DNA from: DATFVJ01 sp963727015
GTDB taxonomy: Bacteria > Actinomycetota > Actinomycetes > Streptosporangiales > Streptosporangiaceae
Direction of reading: 5' to 3'
Length of the DNA stretch: 64,000 bases
Assembly (NCBI GenBank): GCA_963727015.1
Contig: CAVSEV010000011.1
Span: forward strand, 1 to 64,000
Shown here: positions 26,048 to 33,499 of the stretch, one piece after another
Position numbering within the stretch: position 1 is the stretch's first letter
Layout: every line of letters starts with the position of its first letter
Notes under the pieces: model-generated
The model's input: only the letters and a program-made list of their open reading frames with translations
Told to the model about the DNA's origin: nothing
Databases searched by the model: none
Position numbers and translations under genes: made by a program

Positions 26048-26713
26048 ATGGGTCTTACCACTATCCCGCGCCGCGTGGGCAAGCTGGAGTACTCAGCCGC
26101 CCGCCTTCCCTTCACCGTCGTGGAACAGCGCGTCGTGGGCCGTTACCTTGACGAGCAGGCGCTCGTTCGTATCCGCTTTGAACGGTTGCTCGGTTCCCTT
26201 GATGGGCTGGCCGGATGGCTGCTCGCCGACGATGACATCTCCCGGCGGGGCCGGGCCTTGAGACGGCGCACCGAGTTCCTGGCGACGGCTAACGACCTCG
26301 ACAAGAACGCGAAGGCACGCCAGGCACAGGCCGAGTGGAAGCTCCGCTCCGAGCAGGACAACGCGCGCCAGGCACGCGAGAAGGTTCAAAGGGGGTTCAA
26401 CGAGGAGATCGCCGCCGCGTACGAGGCGGAACAGGAACAAAAACGGCAGGCTGGCCGGGAAGCCGACGAAGGCGCCGACGCGGAAACGGCGCAGGCACGC
26501 CGCGCCGCGCAGATCCGCGCCGCCGAAGCGGAAGACGCCAAGCGCGCCGAGCACGAACGCATCTCCGCCGAGGAGGAGGAGGTGACGACCGCCGCCGAGG
26601 AGCAGCTGTCGGACGCGGCCGACAGGCACCGCCTGGTCAAATACCGCCGTGAGGAGGCCGACCACCTCGGCCAGCTCGCCGCGGGCGAGCGGGACGCACG
26701 CAGATCCACCTGA
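26048..26713 (+). CDS. Coiled-coil hypothetical protein
   Basis: A 221-residue protein preceded by AAGGAGAGAAAG. Residues 1-75 look folded (IPRRVGKLEYSAARLPFTVV, FERLLGSLDGLAGWLLADDD). From about residue 85 to 215 it is an uninterrupted charged helix rich in A, E, R, K and Q. Similar actinomycete proteins carry the misleading name IF2-family initiation factor because of this composition; I see no GTPase motif. Position after the CsbD-like gene suggests a shared stress role. Confidence 0.7.
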   Translation: MGLTTIPRRVGKLEYSAARLPFTVVEQRVVGRYLDEQALVRIRFERLLGSLDGLAGWLLADDDISRRGRALRRRTEFLATANDLDKNAKARQAQAEWKLRSEQDNARQAREKVQRGFNEEIAAAYEAEQEQKRQAGREADEGADAETAQARRAAQIRAAEAEDAKRAEHERISAEEEEVTTAAEEQLSDAADRHRLVKYRREEADHLGQLAAGERDARRST

Positions 26714-26925
26714 CCGCCCTGCGCCGGTTGGTCTGTTCACCAGCGATCAGGTGCGGGGACCGCGCGAGACCGCCTCGCTGTTCGTTCCGTGACGCCCCGC
26801 GCAAATGCCTCGTGCTATCGGGCCCACCGCCAGTTTGGCCTGTGCCATTCCCACCCCACACGCTGGCAGCAGGCCGGGCGCCCGGACCGGGCGCCCGGCC
26901 TCAGGACTGCGGTGTAGGCAGAAGA
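26714..26925. other. No recognisable gene
   Basis: Short region between the coiled-coil gene and transposase debris. An inverted repeat cgggcgcccggaccgggcgcccg near 26875-26900 could form a strong hairpin and may be the terminator of the CsbD cluster. Confidence 0.4.
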
Positions 26926-27200
26926 TCATGCATGAGGGCCGGGGTGGGCTCGAGAAGGCGGCGAGGGCCTGGTGCGCCGCGGGCGGTGACCGTTGATGTA
27001 CCGGAACTGAGCGTCGCGATCGGGGTTCTGCCTGCCCTCGATGATCTCGGCATTGGCTTGCAGGCTAGAACCCCCCCGCCCCGCAGCAGCCCGTGTCCGC
27101 GCCGCACCCGGTGGCCCCGGCGGGTCAGCTCGGCGCCCGCGCGCGGGCCGATCTCGCGACCTGGGTTCCGCTGCTGAACGCGGGGCGATTTCGGTGATCG
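26926..27200 (-). pseudogene. ISAzo13-type transposase remnant
   Basis: Two minus-strand frames carry pieces of one transposase: ELTRRGHRVRRGHGLLRG in one, and SSLQANAEIIEGRQNPDRDA followed by QFRYIN in the other. The pattern L...GH.V......LL...GFSLQ.N.K..EG.QHPDRDAQF.YIN is characteristic of ISAzo13-family DDE transposases. Catalytic blocks after QFRYIN are missing and the two parts are out of frame. Confidence 0.65.
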
Positions 27201-27443
27201 TGGTGGCTCTGGCGCCCCGGCCGTGCCCCCTCGGGGGCTGGTCGGCGCTGGCAGCACGGGATTGGTGCCGCCGATCCCGCCGAGCCGGTGCATCGCGTCC
27301 TGGCGCATCTTTTCGGCGCGGCAGCCACGCACCGCCGCGGCCGGGACGCCCATCCCCGCGCCGATCCGCCGGTAGCCTGCACCGCACAGGGCCGCCGCCG
27401 CGGTGCCAGTCACCTCTATGGCGCCGGCGCGGGCGGGCACCAC
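27201..27443 (-). pseudogene. Helix-turn-helix remnant, DUF6431-like
   Basis: The minus strand reads GAGYRRIGAGMGVPAAAVRG and then GGIGGTNPVLPAP. The pattern resembles the HTH of transposon-associated DUF6431-type proteins (compare GQGFRSIAAASGVPQDTVRD in the gene at 59546). It is short and adjoins the ISAzo13 relic, so it may be part of the same debris. Weak call. Confidence 0.35.
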
Positions 27444-27794
27444 GAGGGGTCACCTCCGGCATGGTGCTGCCGGCGGCGGTCCGGCAAGGCCATGGTGACG
27501 TGCATGGCGCGGAGTGGCGTGCTCCCCGCATCAGCTCTTCGGCATGCCAGCGATCGCCCACGGCTGTTCCCGGGGAACGGGGGCTCAGGTTGCGCGGGTA
27601 TCTAGGCTCCGGGGAACCCAGGCGGCGTGTCGCTCCCAGGTGGGGAATTTCAGTGAGCAGGTCTGGGGAGCTTCACGGTGCCGTAGATGACGCGGCGGGT
27701 GTCATAGGCGGTCAGCTGGCCGAGCTGCCCGGGGCTGGGGGAACGGGCACGGCCCCCGCGCCGTCCTGGCCTGCCCCCCGGGGAGCTGCACGAC
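27444..27794. other. No recognisable gene
   Basis: About 350 bases between transposase debris and the presumed left end of a Tn7-like element. Several overlapping frames exist but none matches a family or has a start site I trust. Confidence 0.4.
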
Positions 27795-27811
27795 TGTCCC
27801 GCGACACGTAA

Positions 27812-27872
27812 GTCGGCCCGTTGCCAGTCAATGCGGCCCGTTCTCAGGGTTTGTCACTAGAGTTGGCCCGTT
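27812..27872 (+). promoter_or_regulatory. Three direct repeats, candidate TnsB-binding sites
   Basis: The motif GGCCCGTT occurs as gtcggcccgtt at 27812-27822, tgcggcccgtt at 27832-27842 and gttggcccgtt at 27862-27872. Spacing is 20 and 30 bases, that is two and three helical turns, so all copies face the same side of the DNA. This is how TnsB sites are arranged at Tn7-like ends. Function inferred. Confidence 0.55.
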
Positions 27873-27880
27873 CATGATCC

Positions 27881-28657
27881 TTGGGACGGCTGGGCGGGCG
27901 GGTGACGGGTGGTGCTGCTGCCGCGGCGGTGGACGCTGCGGATGGGCGGTTCGTTCTGGAGTACCAGGTTGCCGGCGGTGCGTGGCAGCGCGGGTCGCTG
28001 GCGTCGTGCTGCCGTGTGCGGTTCGAGGACGCGCTGCCCGTTCGCCCGTTCCGATTTGAGAAAGGGCTGCGCAGCTTCGCGGGCTGGTGGTATTTCGCCA
28101 CGACAGGGACTCATGTCGGGTTCGAATCGTGGCTGGAGCGTGACCACCTGATGCTGATGGACTTCGACCCGTGCGTGCGGGCGGTGTCGTCGCAGCCGTT
28201 CTGGCTGCGCTGGCGCGACGGCCAGGGCCGGGTCCGCCGGCATGCGCCGGATTATTTTGCCCGCAGGGACGACGGGACCGGGGTGGTGGTTGATGTCCGG
28301 CCGGACGACCGGATACCGGCCCGGGACGCGGAGACGTTCGCGGTGACCGCGCTGGCATGCGAGATGGCGGGCTGGGAGTTCCGGCGGGCCGGGGACCTGG
28401 ATCCGGTGCTGGCGGCGAACGTGCGCTGGCTGTCGCGTTACCGGCACCGGCGGTGCCTGGTGCCGGAGATCGCTGCGGTGGTGCTGGAGGTCTTCGCCGG
28501 CGGGCGGGGCCTGTTCGAGGGGGCAGGGCTGGCCGGGGACCGGTTGCGGGTGCTGCCGGTGGTGTTCCACCTGATCTGGCAGCGGCAGCTGACCGCCGGC
28601 CTGGCCACCGGCCCGCTGGGTCCGTCGACTGTCGTGCGTGCCGGCGGGACGCGGTGA
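27881..28657 (+). CDS. tnsA: TnsA-like transposon endonuclease subunit
   Basis: A protein of about 250 residues; the start is uncertain (TTG 27881 or GTG 27902). It has the actinobacterial TnsA pattern: FESWLERDHLMLMDFDPCVR near residue 87, with the Glu of the PD-(D/E)xK-like site, SSQPFWLRWRD, RRHAPDYFARRDDG with the Asp, and VVVDVRPDDRI. In Tn7 TnsA the third catalytic residue is a Lys in the last block; here that position appears to be Arg (VDVRP), as in related actinobacterial proteins I recall. The enzyme would cut the 5' ends of the transposon together with TnsB. Its stop overlaps the GTG of tnsB. Confidence 0.8.
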   Translation: MGRLGGRVTGGAAAAAVDAADGRFVLEYQVAGGAWQRGSLASCCRVRFEDALPVRPFRFEKGLRSFAGWWYFATTGTHVGFESWLERDHLMLMDFDPCVRAVSSQPFWLRWRDGQGRVRRHAPDYFARRDDGTGVVVDVRPDDRIPARDAETFAVTALACEMAGWEFRRAGDLDPVLAANVRWLSRYRHRRCLVPEIAAVVLEVFAGGRGLFEGAGLAGDRLRVLPVVFHLIWQRQLTAGLATGPLGPSTVVRAGGTR

Positions 28658-28850
28658 AGGCGGCGAGGCGGCGCCGGGTCGGGGTCGGCGACCGGGTCCG
28701 GGTCGATGGCGTGGCGAATGTGGTGATCAGCGTGACCGGGACGCGGGCGCGGCTGGCTGATGAGGCGGGCGCGGTGCGGACGGTCACGGTGACCGAGCTG
28801 GCCTGCGATCCGCGGTTCGAGGTCGCGGCGGCGGCCCCGTCCCGGGGGGC
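28654..28850 (+). pseudogene. TnsB-like transposase, only the N-terminus left
   Basis: The GTG at 28654 overlaps the tnsA stop (GTGA). The frame reads KAARRRRVGVGDRVRVDGVA, GTRARLADEAG and ELACDPRFEV, matching the small N-terminal barrel of actinobacterial TnsB-like Mu-type transposases. All DNA-binding and DDE domains are missing. The frame enters an unrelated transposase fragment at about 28850. Confidence 0.65.
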
Positions 28851-28852
28851 CC

Positions 28853-29200
28853 AAAGTGCACGAGTCCGCCGGCGTGAAGCTCACCAAATACCCTGGCACC
28901 GTCCGCCAGCTGGTGGTCACCGGCCTGGGCCGCGAGGCCCCCACGGTCATCATCACCAACGATTACGAGATCACCACCAGGGCGCTGGTGGAGCAGGATC
29001 GGGGACTTTACCTCATCGCCGCGTCGAGCACGAGCACCGCCTGGCCGGCCACGCCCGGCGAGATTATCAACAACGGCGCCACCATCACCGTCAAGATCAA
29101 CCGTCGGGCCTACTCACCCGTCCTCCGCCACGCCGACCTCCCCGCCGACACCACGGTCCCGTGGTGGGACGGACGCCGGCTCCACTTTGAATTCACCTGA
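28853..29200 (+). pseudogene. C-terminal remnant of a DDE transposase with an internal deletion
   Basis: The frame reads ESAGVKLTKYPGTVRQLVVT, GLGREAPTVIITND and, after a gap, TPGEIINNGATITVKINRRA with YSPVLRHADLPADTTVPWWD. These are the near-terminal blocks of a transposase group common in actinomycetes; the roughly 100 residues that should separate ITND from the last block are reduced to about 30. It has no N-terminal half. The outer group II intron lies just after its stop, on the opposite strand. Confidence 0.5.
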
Positions 29201-29359
29201 TAGCCCAAGGGCCGAGGTACCGGTGGTAGGGTCGGGGGCTGGCGCGGTGGCGTTGCCTGGTGTTAGGTCCGGCAGCCACTTTTCCCCGGCTTTCGCCTGC
29301 GGGCCGCTTCACTGCCGTGACCATGGCCAGGTCGCCCCGTTTCCAGCCCCCGCCACCTC

Positions 29360-29392
29360 GAACCGTGCATGCGGTTCTCCCGCACACGGCTC
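29360..29392 (-). ncRNA. Domain V of the outer group II intron
   Basis: Read on the minus strand this 33-base segment starts GAGCCGTGTGCGGGAG and ends CATGCACGGTTC. It folds into the short two-part hairpin with the conserved catalytic triad region of bacterial group II introns. It is identical to the copy at 29958-29990. Confidence 0.85.
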
Positions 29393-29403
29393 ACCGACGC
29401 CGT

Positions 29404-29825
29404 TCACCGCCTGGCATTCGGCTTCCCCCGCCAGTCCCGGAAGGGCCTGGGGGCGACGACGATTCCCGACAAGGTGACCAGGCCGAGCTGGTTGGGTGAG
29501 GCGAATGCCACGACCCAGCGCCCGAATGCGTGGCTGCGGCGGTGGCGTTTGCTGATGAACCGCTCTAGCCGCATCCGCGCATATTCACTGATCTTGTCGA
29601 AGCGGGCCGCGGAGTTGCCGTACCGGAAGTAGGCGGCCCAGCCGCCCAGGAACCGGCTCAGGTCTTCTGCGATCCACTCCGGCGCCAGCAGCAGCCGGGA
29701 CCGGTCCGTTATCTCGCGGATCCGGTCACGGGCGTGCTGCATGGCCTTGTCCGCGGGCCAGCGGGCAAGGAAAACGACCCCGCGTTTCCCGGTCGTTCCC
29801 TTCGACCGCACCAGGCGGTGGTGGA
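29404..29825 (-). pseudogene. Outer-intron reverse transcriptase, C-terminal exon
   Basis: From the splice point at 29825 the frame continues FHHRLVRSKGTTGKRGVVFL, with ARWPADKAMQHARDRIREIT, and the maturase (GIIM) domain RFLGGWAAYFRYGNSAARFD, ending SGIVVAPRPFRDWRGKPNAR. It is the missing C-terminal third of the reverse transcriptase whose N-terminal part is at 31943-32976. Joining the two at the inner-intron boundaries restores the codons for DFLGFHH exactly. Confidence 0.85.
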
Positions 29826-29957
29826 GTAGGGTCGGGGGCTGGCGCGGTGGCTCGCTGACGGTAGGGCCTGGGGCCTTTATTCCGCCGGTTTCCCGGTCGG
29901 CTGTGCCACCCCAGTGCCCGTGGTCAGGTCTGCTCCGTTTCCAGCCCCCGCCACCTC

Positions 29958-29990
29958 GAACCGTGCATGCGGTTCTCCCGCACACGGCTC
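29958..29990 (-). ncRNA. Domain V of the inner group II intron
   Basis: A 33-base hairpin identical to that of the outer intron, beginning GAGCCGTGTGCGGGAG on the minus strand. It lies 12 bases after the stop region of the reverse transcriptase gene and about 130 bases before the 3' splice site, as expected. The surrounding sequence of at least 80 bases is also identical between the two introns. Confidence 0.87.
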
Positions 29991-30001
29991 ACCGACGCCG
30001 T

Positions 30002-31450
30002 TCACCGCCTGGCATTCGGCATCCCCCGCCAGGACCGGTTCGGCCTGGGGGCGACAACAGTTCCATCAAGGCGTACCAGGCCCAGCCGATCGGGTGAGGC
30101 AACCCCCATCACCCACCGGCCGAACCCGCGCCCCCGTCGATGGCGTTTGGCGACGAACAGCCCCAGGCGCATCCCCGCATACCACTGCAGCTGCGAAAAG
30201 CGCCGGGCCGAGTTGCCGTACCTGAAGTACGCAGCCCAGCCTTTCAGGAACCAGTTCATCTCCTGCACCACCCATTCGGTGGGCACCCGCAACCGGGACC
30301 GGTCCGTCAGCTCGCGCAACCGGTTCCGCGCGTGCTGCATCGCCTTGTCCGCGGGCCAGCGAGCAAGGAAGGTGACCTGCCGTTTCCCCGACCGGGCAGG
30401 TGAACGCACCATCTGATGATGAAAGCCCAGGAACGTGAAGCCCTCGCCCCCCACCTTCAGATGAACGATGCGCGTCTTGGCCTCCTTCGGCTCAAGACCG
30501 AGATCAGCCAGCAACCCGCGAAGCCGCCTCAACGCGGCCCCGGCCTGCTCACGGGAGCGGCACATCACCAGCGCATCGTCGGCATAGCGCACCAGGACAC
30601 CGTGCTCACGCACATCCCACACCCGGTCAAGGCGGTGCAGATACACGTTGCAGAGGACGGGTGAAATCACGCCGCCCTGTGGGGTCCCGGTGACCGGCCG
30701 ACGGACCTGCCCATCTTCCATCACCCCCGCGCGCAGCATCACGCGCAGGAGTTTCAGGACCGGCTGGTCGCATATACGTTCCTCAACCGCACGCATCAAC
30801 TTATCCAACGGGATCGCCTCGAAACAGTTAGCGATATCCGTCTCCACCACCCAGCAGCGTCCCCGCCAGCACTCATCGATAACGACCTGGAGGGCGTCAT
30901 GCGTGCCCCGCCCCGGACGGAACCCGAACGAGCACGGGAGGAAATCCGCCTCGAACACGGGCTCCAGCAGGATTTTCAGCGCGGCCTGCACAACACGGTC
31001 ACGCACGGGAGGAATCGACAACGGCCTCTTGTCCCGGCTGCCGGGCTTTGGTATAAACACCCGGCGCGCCGGAAGCGGCCGATAACTGCCGTCCTTCAGC
31101 TCCGTGGCCAACTCGTCAAGGAACCGGGAAACCCCATACTCCTCGACATCCGCAAGAGTGATGGCGTCAATGCCCGGAGCGCCATTATTCTGGCGCACCG
31201 AGGCCCACGCCCGCCACAGGACGTCCCTGCGCAGGACTTTGTCCCATAGCGCGTGAAACCGTCGCCCGGGATCAGCCTTGGCCGCCCGGTACAGCGCATG
31301 CTGCAAGGCACGGACCGGATCCAAGGGAGCACTTCCCAAGGCGGCGGGACTAGCCGATACGGCACTCACCGAGCCCTCCTCGCACACATCACGCATCGAC
31401 GAAGCAGCGGCCCTTCCCTCACCGGCGGTTGTGTTGTCCGCCCGGCTCAA
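30002..31450 (-). CDS. ltrA: Group II intron reverse transcriptase/maturase (intact)
   Basis: A 482-residue protein of normal length for introns without an endonuclease domain. RT blocks are in order: NNGAPGIDAITL, RRVFIPKPGSRDKRPLSIPP, DFLPCSFGFRPGRGTHDAL, VVETDIANCFEAIP, TGTPQGGVISPVLCNVYLH and the catalytic VRYADDALVMCRS near residue 315. The maturase X domain (FLKGWAAYFRYGNSARRFSQ) follows and the protein ends at RGMPNARR, with no HNH endonuclease. It should assist folding of its own RNA and reverse-splice it into DNA. It lies in domain IV of the inner intron. Confidence 0.93.
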   Translation of the reverse strand: MSRADNTTAGEGRAAASSMRDVCEEGSVSAVSASPAALGSAPLDPVRALQHALYRAAKADPGRRFHALWDKVLRRDVLWRAWASVRQNNGAPGIDAITLADVEEYGVSRFLDELATELKDGSYRPLPARRVFIPKPGSRDKRPLSIPPVRDRVVQAALKILLEPVFEADFLPCSFGFRPGRGTHDALQVVIDECWRGRCWVVETDIANCFEAIPLDKLMRAVEERICDQPVLKLLRVMLRAGVMEDGQVRRPVTGTPQGGVISPVLCNVYLHRLDRVWDVREHGVLVRYADDALVMCRSREQAGAALRRLRGLLADLGLEPKEAKTRIVHLKVGGEGFTFLGFHHQMVRSPARSGKRQVTFLARWPADKAMQHARNRLRELTDRSRLRVPTEWVVQEMNWFLKGWAAYFRYGNSARRFSQLQWYAGMRLGLFVAKRHRRGRGFGRWVMGVASPDRLGLVRLDGTVVAPRPNRSWRGMPNARR

Positions 31451-31942
31451 GCAGTACTACGGCCGCCTCCGACGCCCACCCGGCACGCCACTCACTTCCC
31501 GGTTCAGCCGGTTATAGGGCACGCCGCTCCGGTGACACCATCCGCAGGTCACCGGGCCGGGGAGGGCCTCTCCAGTTCCCGCCGTCACTATCCGGACGTT
31601 CCGAGCCCTTACGCCGGGGAGTCCCTCGCGGCTGCCCTCCAGGATCTTCACCGCTTCCATGGCCTTCACCCTGAAGCTCGGGGCTCGGCTCTCCCTCTTT
31701 CCTGCCTTCCGGCAGGGATTTTAACGACGCGGCAGGCTTCGCTTCACGCTACGGACCATCCGGTTGCTCCCCCAAAAGGGCTTTTGACGCTGGGCTCCGG
31801 CACCGGGCGTTTCCCCCCGATACCGCCAGCCTGCTACGGGGCCTCCTGGCAGCTACCCCGGCCGGACTTACACCGGCAAGCAACGACGAGCGCGACTAGC
31901 GATCAACCGACTACATGATCAACCTCCAGTCTCTGGACGCAC

Positions 31943-32976
31943 AGCCGAGGAAGTCAAGACCCTCGCCTCCCTCTTCCAGGTGCACGATCCGGGTCTTGGC
32001 CGCCTTCGGCTCCAGGCCGAGGACGGCCAGCAGGCCGGCCAGGCGCTCCAGCGCCCGCTCGGCCTGGCTGCGAGACCGGCACATCACGACCCAGGTCGTC
32101 GGCATAGCGCACCAGCACCCCATCCGCCTCATCCCATGCCCGGTCCAGCCGGTGCAGGTAGACGTTGCACATGACGGGTGAAATCACACCGCCCTGCGGG
32201 GTCCCGGTGACCGGCCGCCGCACCTGCCCGTCCTCCATCACCCCCGCGCGCAGCATCGCGCGCAACAGCTTCAGCACGGGCTGGTCACAGATGCGTTCCT
32301 CCACCGCCTCCATGAGCTTTTCGTGCGGGATCGCGGAAAAGCAGGAGGCAATGTCCGTCTCAACCACCCACCGGCGTCCTTGCCAGGACTCATCAATGAG
32401 CACCTGCAGGGCATCGTGCGCCGACCGCCCCGGGCGAAACCCGAAGCTGACCGGCAGGAAATCCGCCTCGAAAATCGGCTCGAGCACGATCTTCGCCGCA
32501 GCCTGCACGATACGGTCACGGACAGCGGGAATCGACAGCGGCCTCTGCTCGTCCGAACCCGGCTTCGGGATATACACCCGCCGGGCCGGCATCGGCCGGT
32601 ACCGCCCCTCCCGCAGCTCGCTGGCCAGTTCGTCAAGCAGCCGGGTCACCCCATACTCCTCGACCTGGCCCAAGGTGGTCTTATCGATGCCCGGCGCGCC
32701 ATTGTTCGTGCGCACCTTGACCCACGCGCGCCACAGAACGTCCCTGCGGTGGACCTTGTCATACAGCGCGTGGAACCTTCGCCCGGGATCGGCCTTGGCC
32801 GCCCGGTACAGCGCATGCTGCAAGGCACGGACCGGATCGGCCGGGATGCCCCGGCCCGATCCCTGCGCGGCGGGACTAGCACTGACGGCACTCACCGGGC
32901 CCCTCCTTGGCAACACTGCGCACCGACGAAGCAGCGGCCCTTCCCTCCCCGCAGGTTGTGTTGTCCTGCGGCTCAA
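31943..32976 (-). pseudogene. Outer-intron reverse transcriptase, N-terminal exon with a frameshift
   Basis: The first 270 residues follow the inner-intron enzyme closely (NNGAPGIDKTTLGQVEEYGV, DFLPVSFGFRPGRSAHDAL, TGTPQGGVISPVMCNVYLH, VRYADD). Directly after YADD one extra G shifts the frame; the correct continuation VVMCRSRSQAERALERLAGL and GLDFLG is in the neighbouring frame and runs to the inner intron at 31943. So the gene was first or later inactivated both by an indel at the active site and by the insertion. Confidence 0.85.
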
Positions 32977-33488
32977 CCAGTACTACGGCCGCCTCCGACG
33001 CCCACCCGGCCAGCCATCCACTTCCCGGGGTCACCGGTTATAGGACGCCACGCTCCGGCAGCAGAAATCCGCAGGCTGCCGGGCCGGGGAGGGCCTCCCC
33101 AGTTCCCGCCGCCACTGTCGATGCGTTCCGCGCCCCCTACGCCGGGGAGTCCCTCACGGCTGCGCTTCCAGGCTCTTCACCGCTTCCATGGCCTTCACCC
33201 CGATCCAAAGGGCTCGGCACTCCCTCTTCCCCGCCCTCACGGGCGGGACTCTTAACGACGCCGCAGGCTTCGCGTCATGCTACGGACCGCATCGTCGCTC
33301 CCCCTGACAGGGCCTTTGACGCTGGGCTCCGACCCGGCCCGTTTCCAGACCGAGCCGCCAGCCTGCTACCGGGCCTCCTGGCAGCTACCCGGACCGGACT
33401 TTCACCGGCAAGCGGCGACGAGCTTACGGACACGAAGATCCACCATGGCGCTAGGTCATGGTGTCACCTCCCATCCTTCTGGGCGCAC
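32977..33488 (-). ncRNA. 5' ribozyme region of the outer group II intron
   Basis: About 510 bases between the GTGCG 5' end and the start of the reverse transcriptase gene, corresponding to domains I to III. It is clearly similar to the equivalent region 31451-31942 of the inner intron (shared blocks around gtactacggccgcctccgac and ccgcttccatggccttcacc on the plus strand). I could not fold it or identify the exon-binding loops. Confidence 0.65.
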
Positions 33489-33499
33489 CGGAAACCCGC

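Larger units (their letters stand above)
27795..28850 (+). mobile_element. Left part of a Tn7-like transposon (end repeats, tnsA, start of tnsB)
   Basis: The segment begins with 5'-TGT at 27795, contains three spaced copies of a GGCCCGTT motif, then a tnsA-like gene and the first 65 codons of a tnsB-like gene in the usual tnsA-tnsB order. The element is cut at about 28850 where an unrelated transposase fragment begins. TGT ends and internal repeated TnsB sites are general features of Tn7-like elements; the exact terminus is inferred. Confidence 0.55.
29826..31942 (-). mobile_element. Inner group II intron inserted in the reverse-transcriptase gene of the outer intron
   Basis: Minus strand, 2117 bases. 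It starts GTGCGTCCAGAGACTGG at 31942 and ends CCCCGACCCTAC at 29826. Flanking bases are GACTTCCTCGGCT before and TCCACCACCGCCTGG after; removal of the intron joins them in frame. It contains a full-length reverse transcriptase gene (30002-31450), a 5' ribozyme region of about 490 bases, and domain V at 29958-29990. All parts needed for self-splicing and retromobility appear present. Confidence 0.88.
29226..33488 (-). mobile_element. Outer group II intron, interrupted by a second group II intron
   Basis: Minus strand. The 5' end is GTGCGCCCAG at 33488 and the 3' end is CCCCGACCCTAC at 29226, matching the GUGYG...AY rule. A reverse-transcriptase gene is encoded within domain IV, split by an inner intron (29826-31942). 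Without that insertion the intron is 2146 bases, close to the inner intron's 2117. The RT gene also has a one-base insertion after YADD, so the outer intron is not mobile on its own protein. Its 3' exon is the region following a transposase relic and its 5' exon lies before an IS110 element. Confidence 0.82.

Noticed and set aside
30416..31085. Plus-strand frames inside the inner group II intron
   Set aside because: They are antisense to the reverse transcriptase and have no independent support.
31451..31942. A protein-coding gene in the 5' part of the inner intron
   Set aside because: Open frames here are short, lack starts, and the region is similar to the equivalent part of the outer intron, fitting ribozyme domains I-III.
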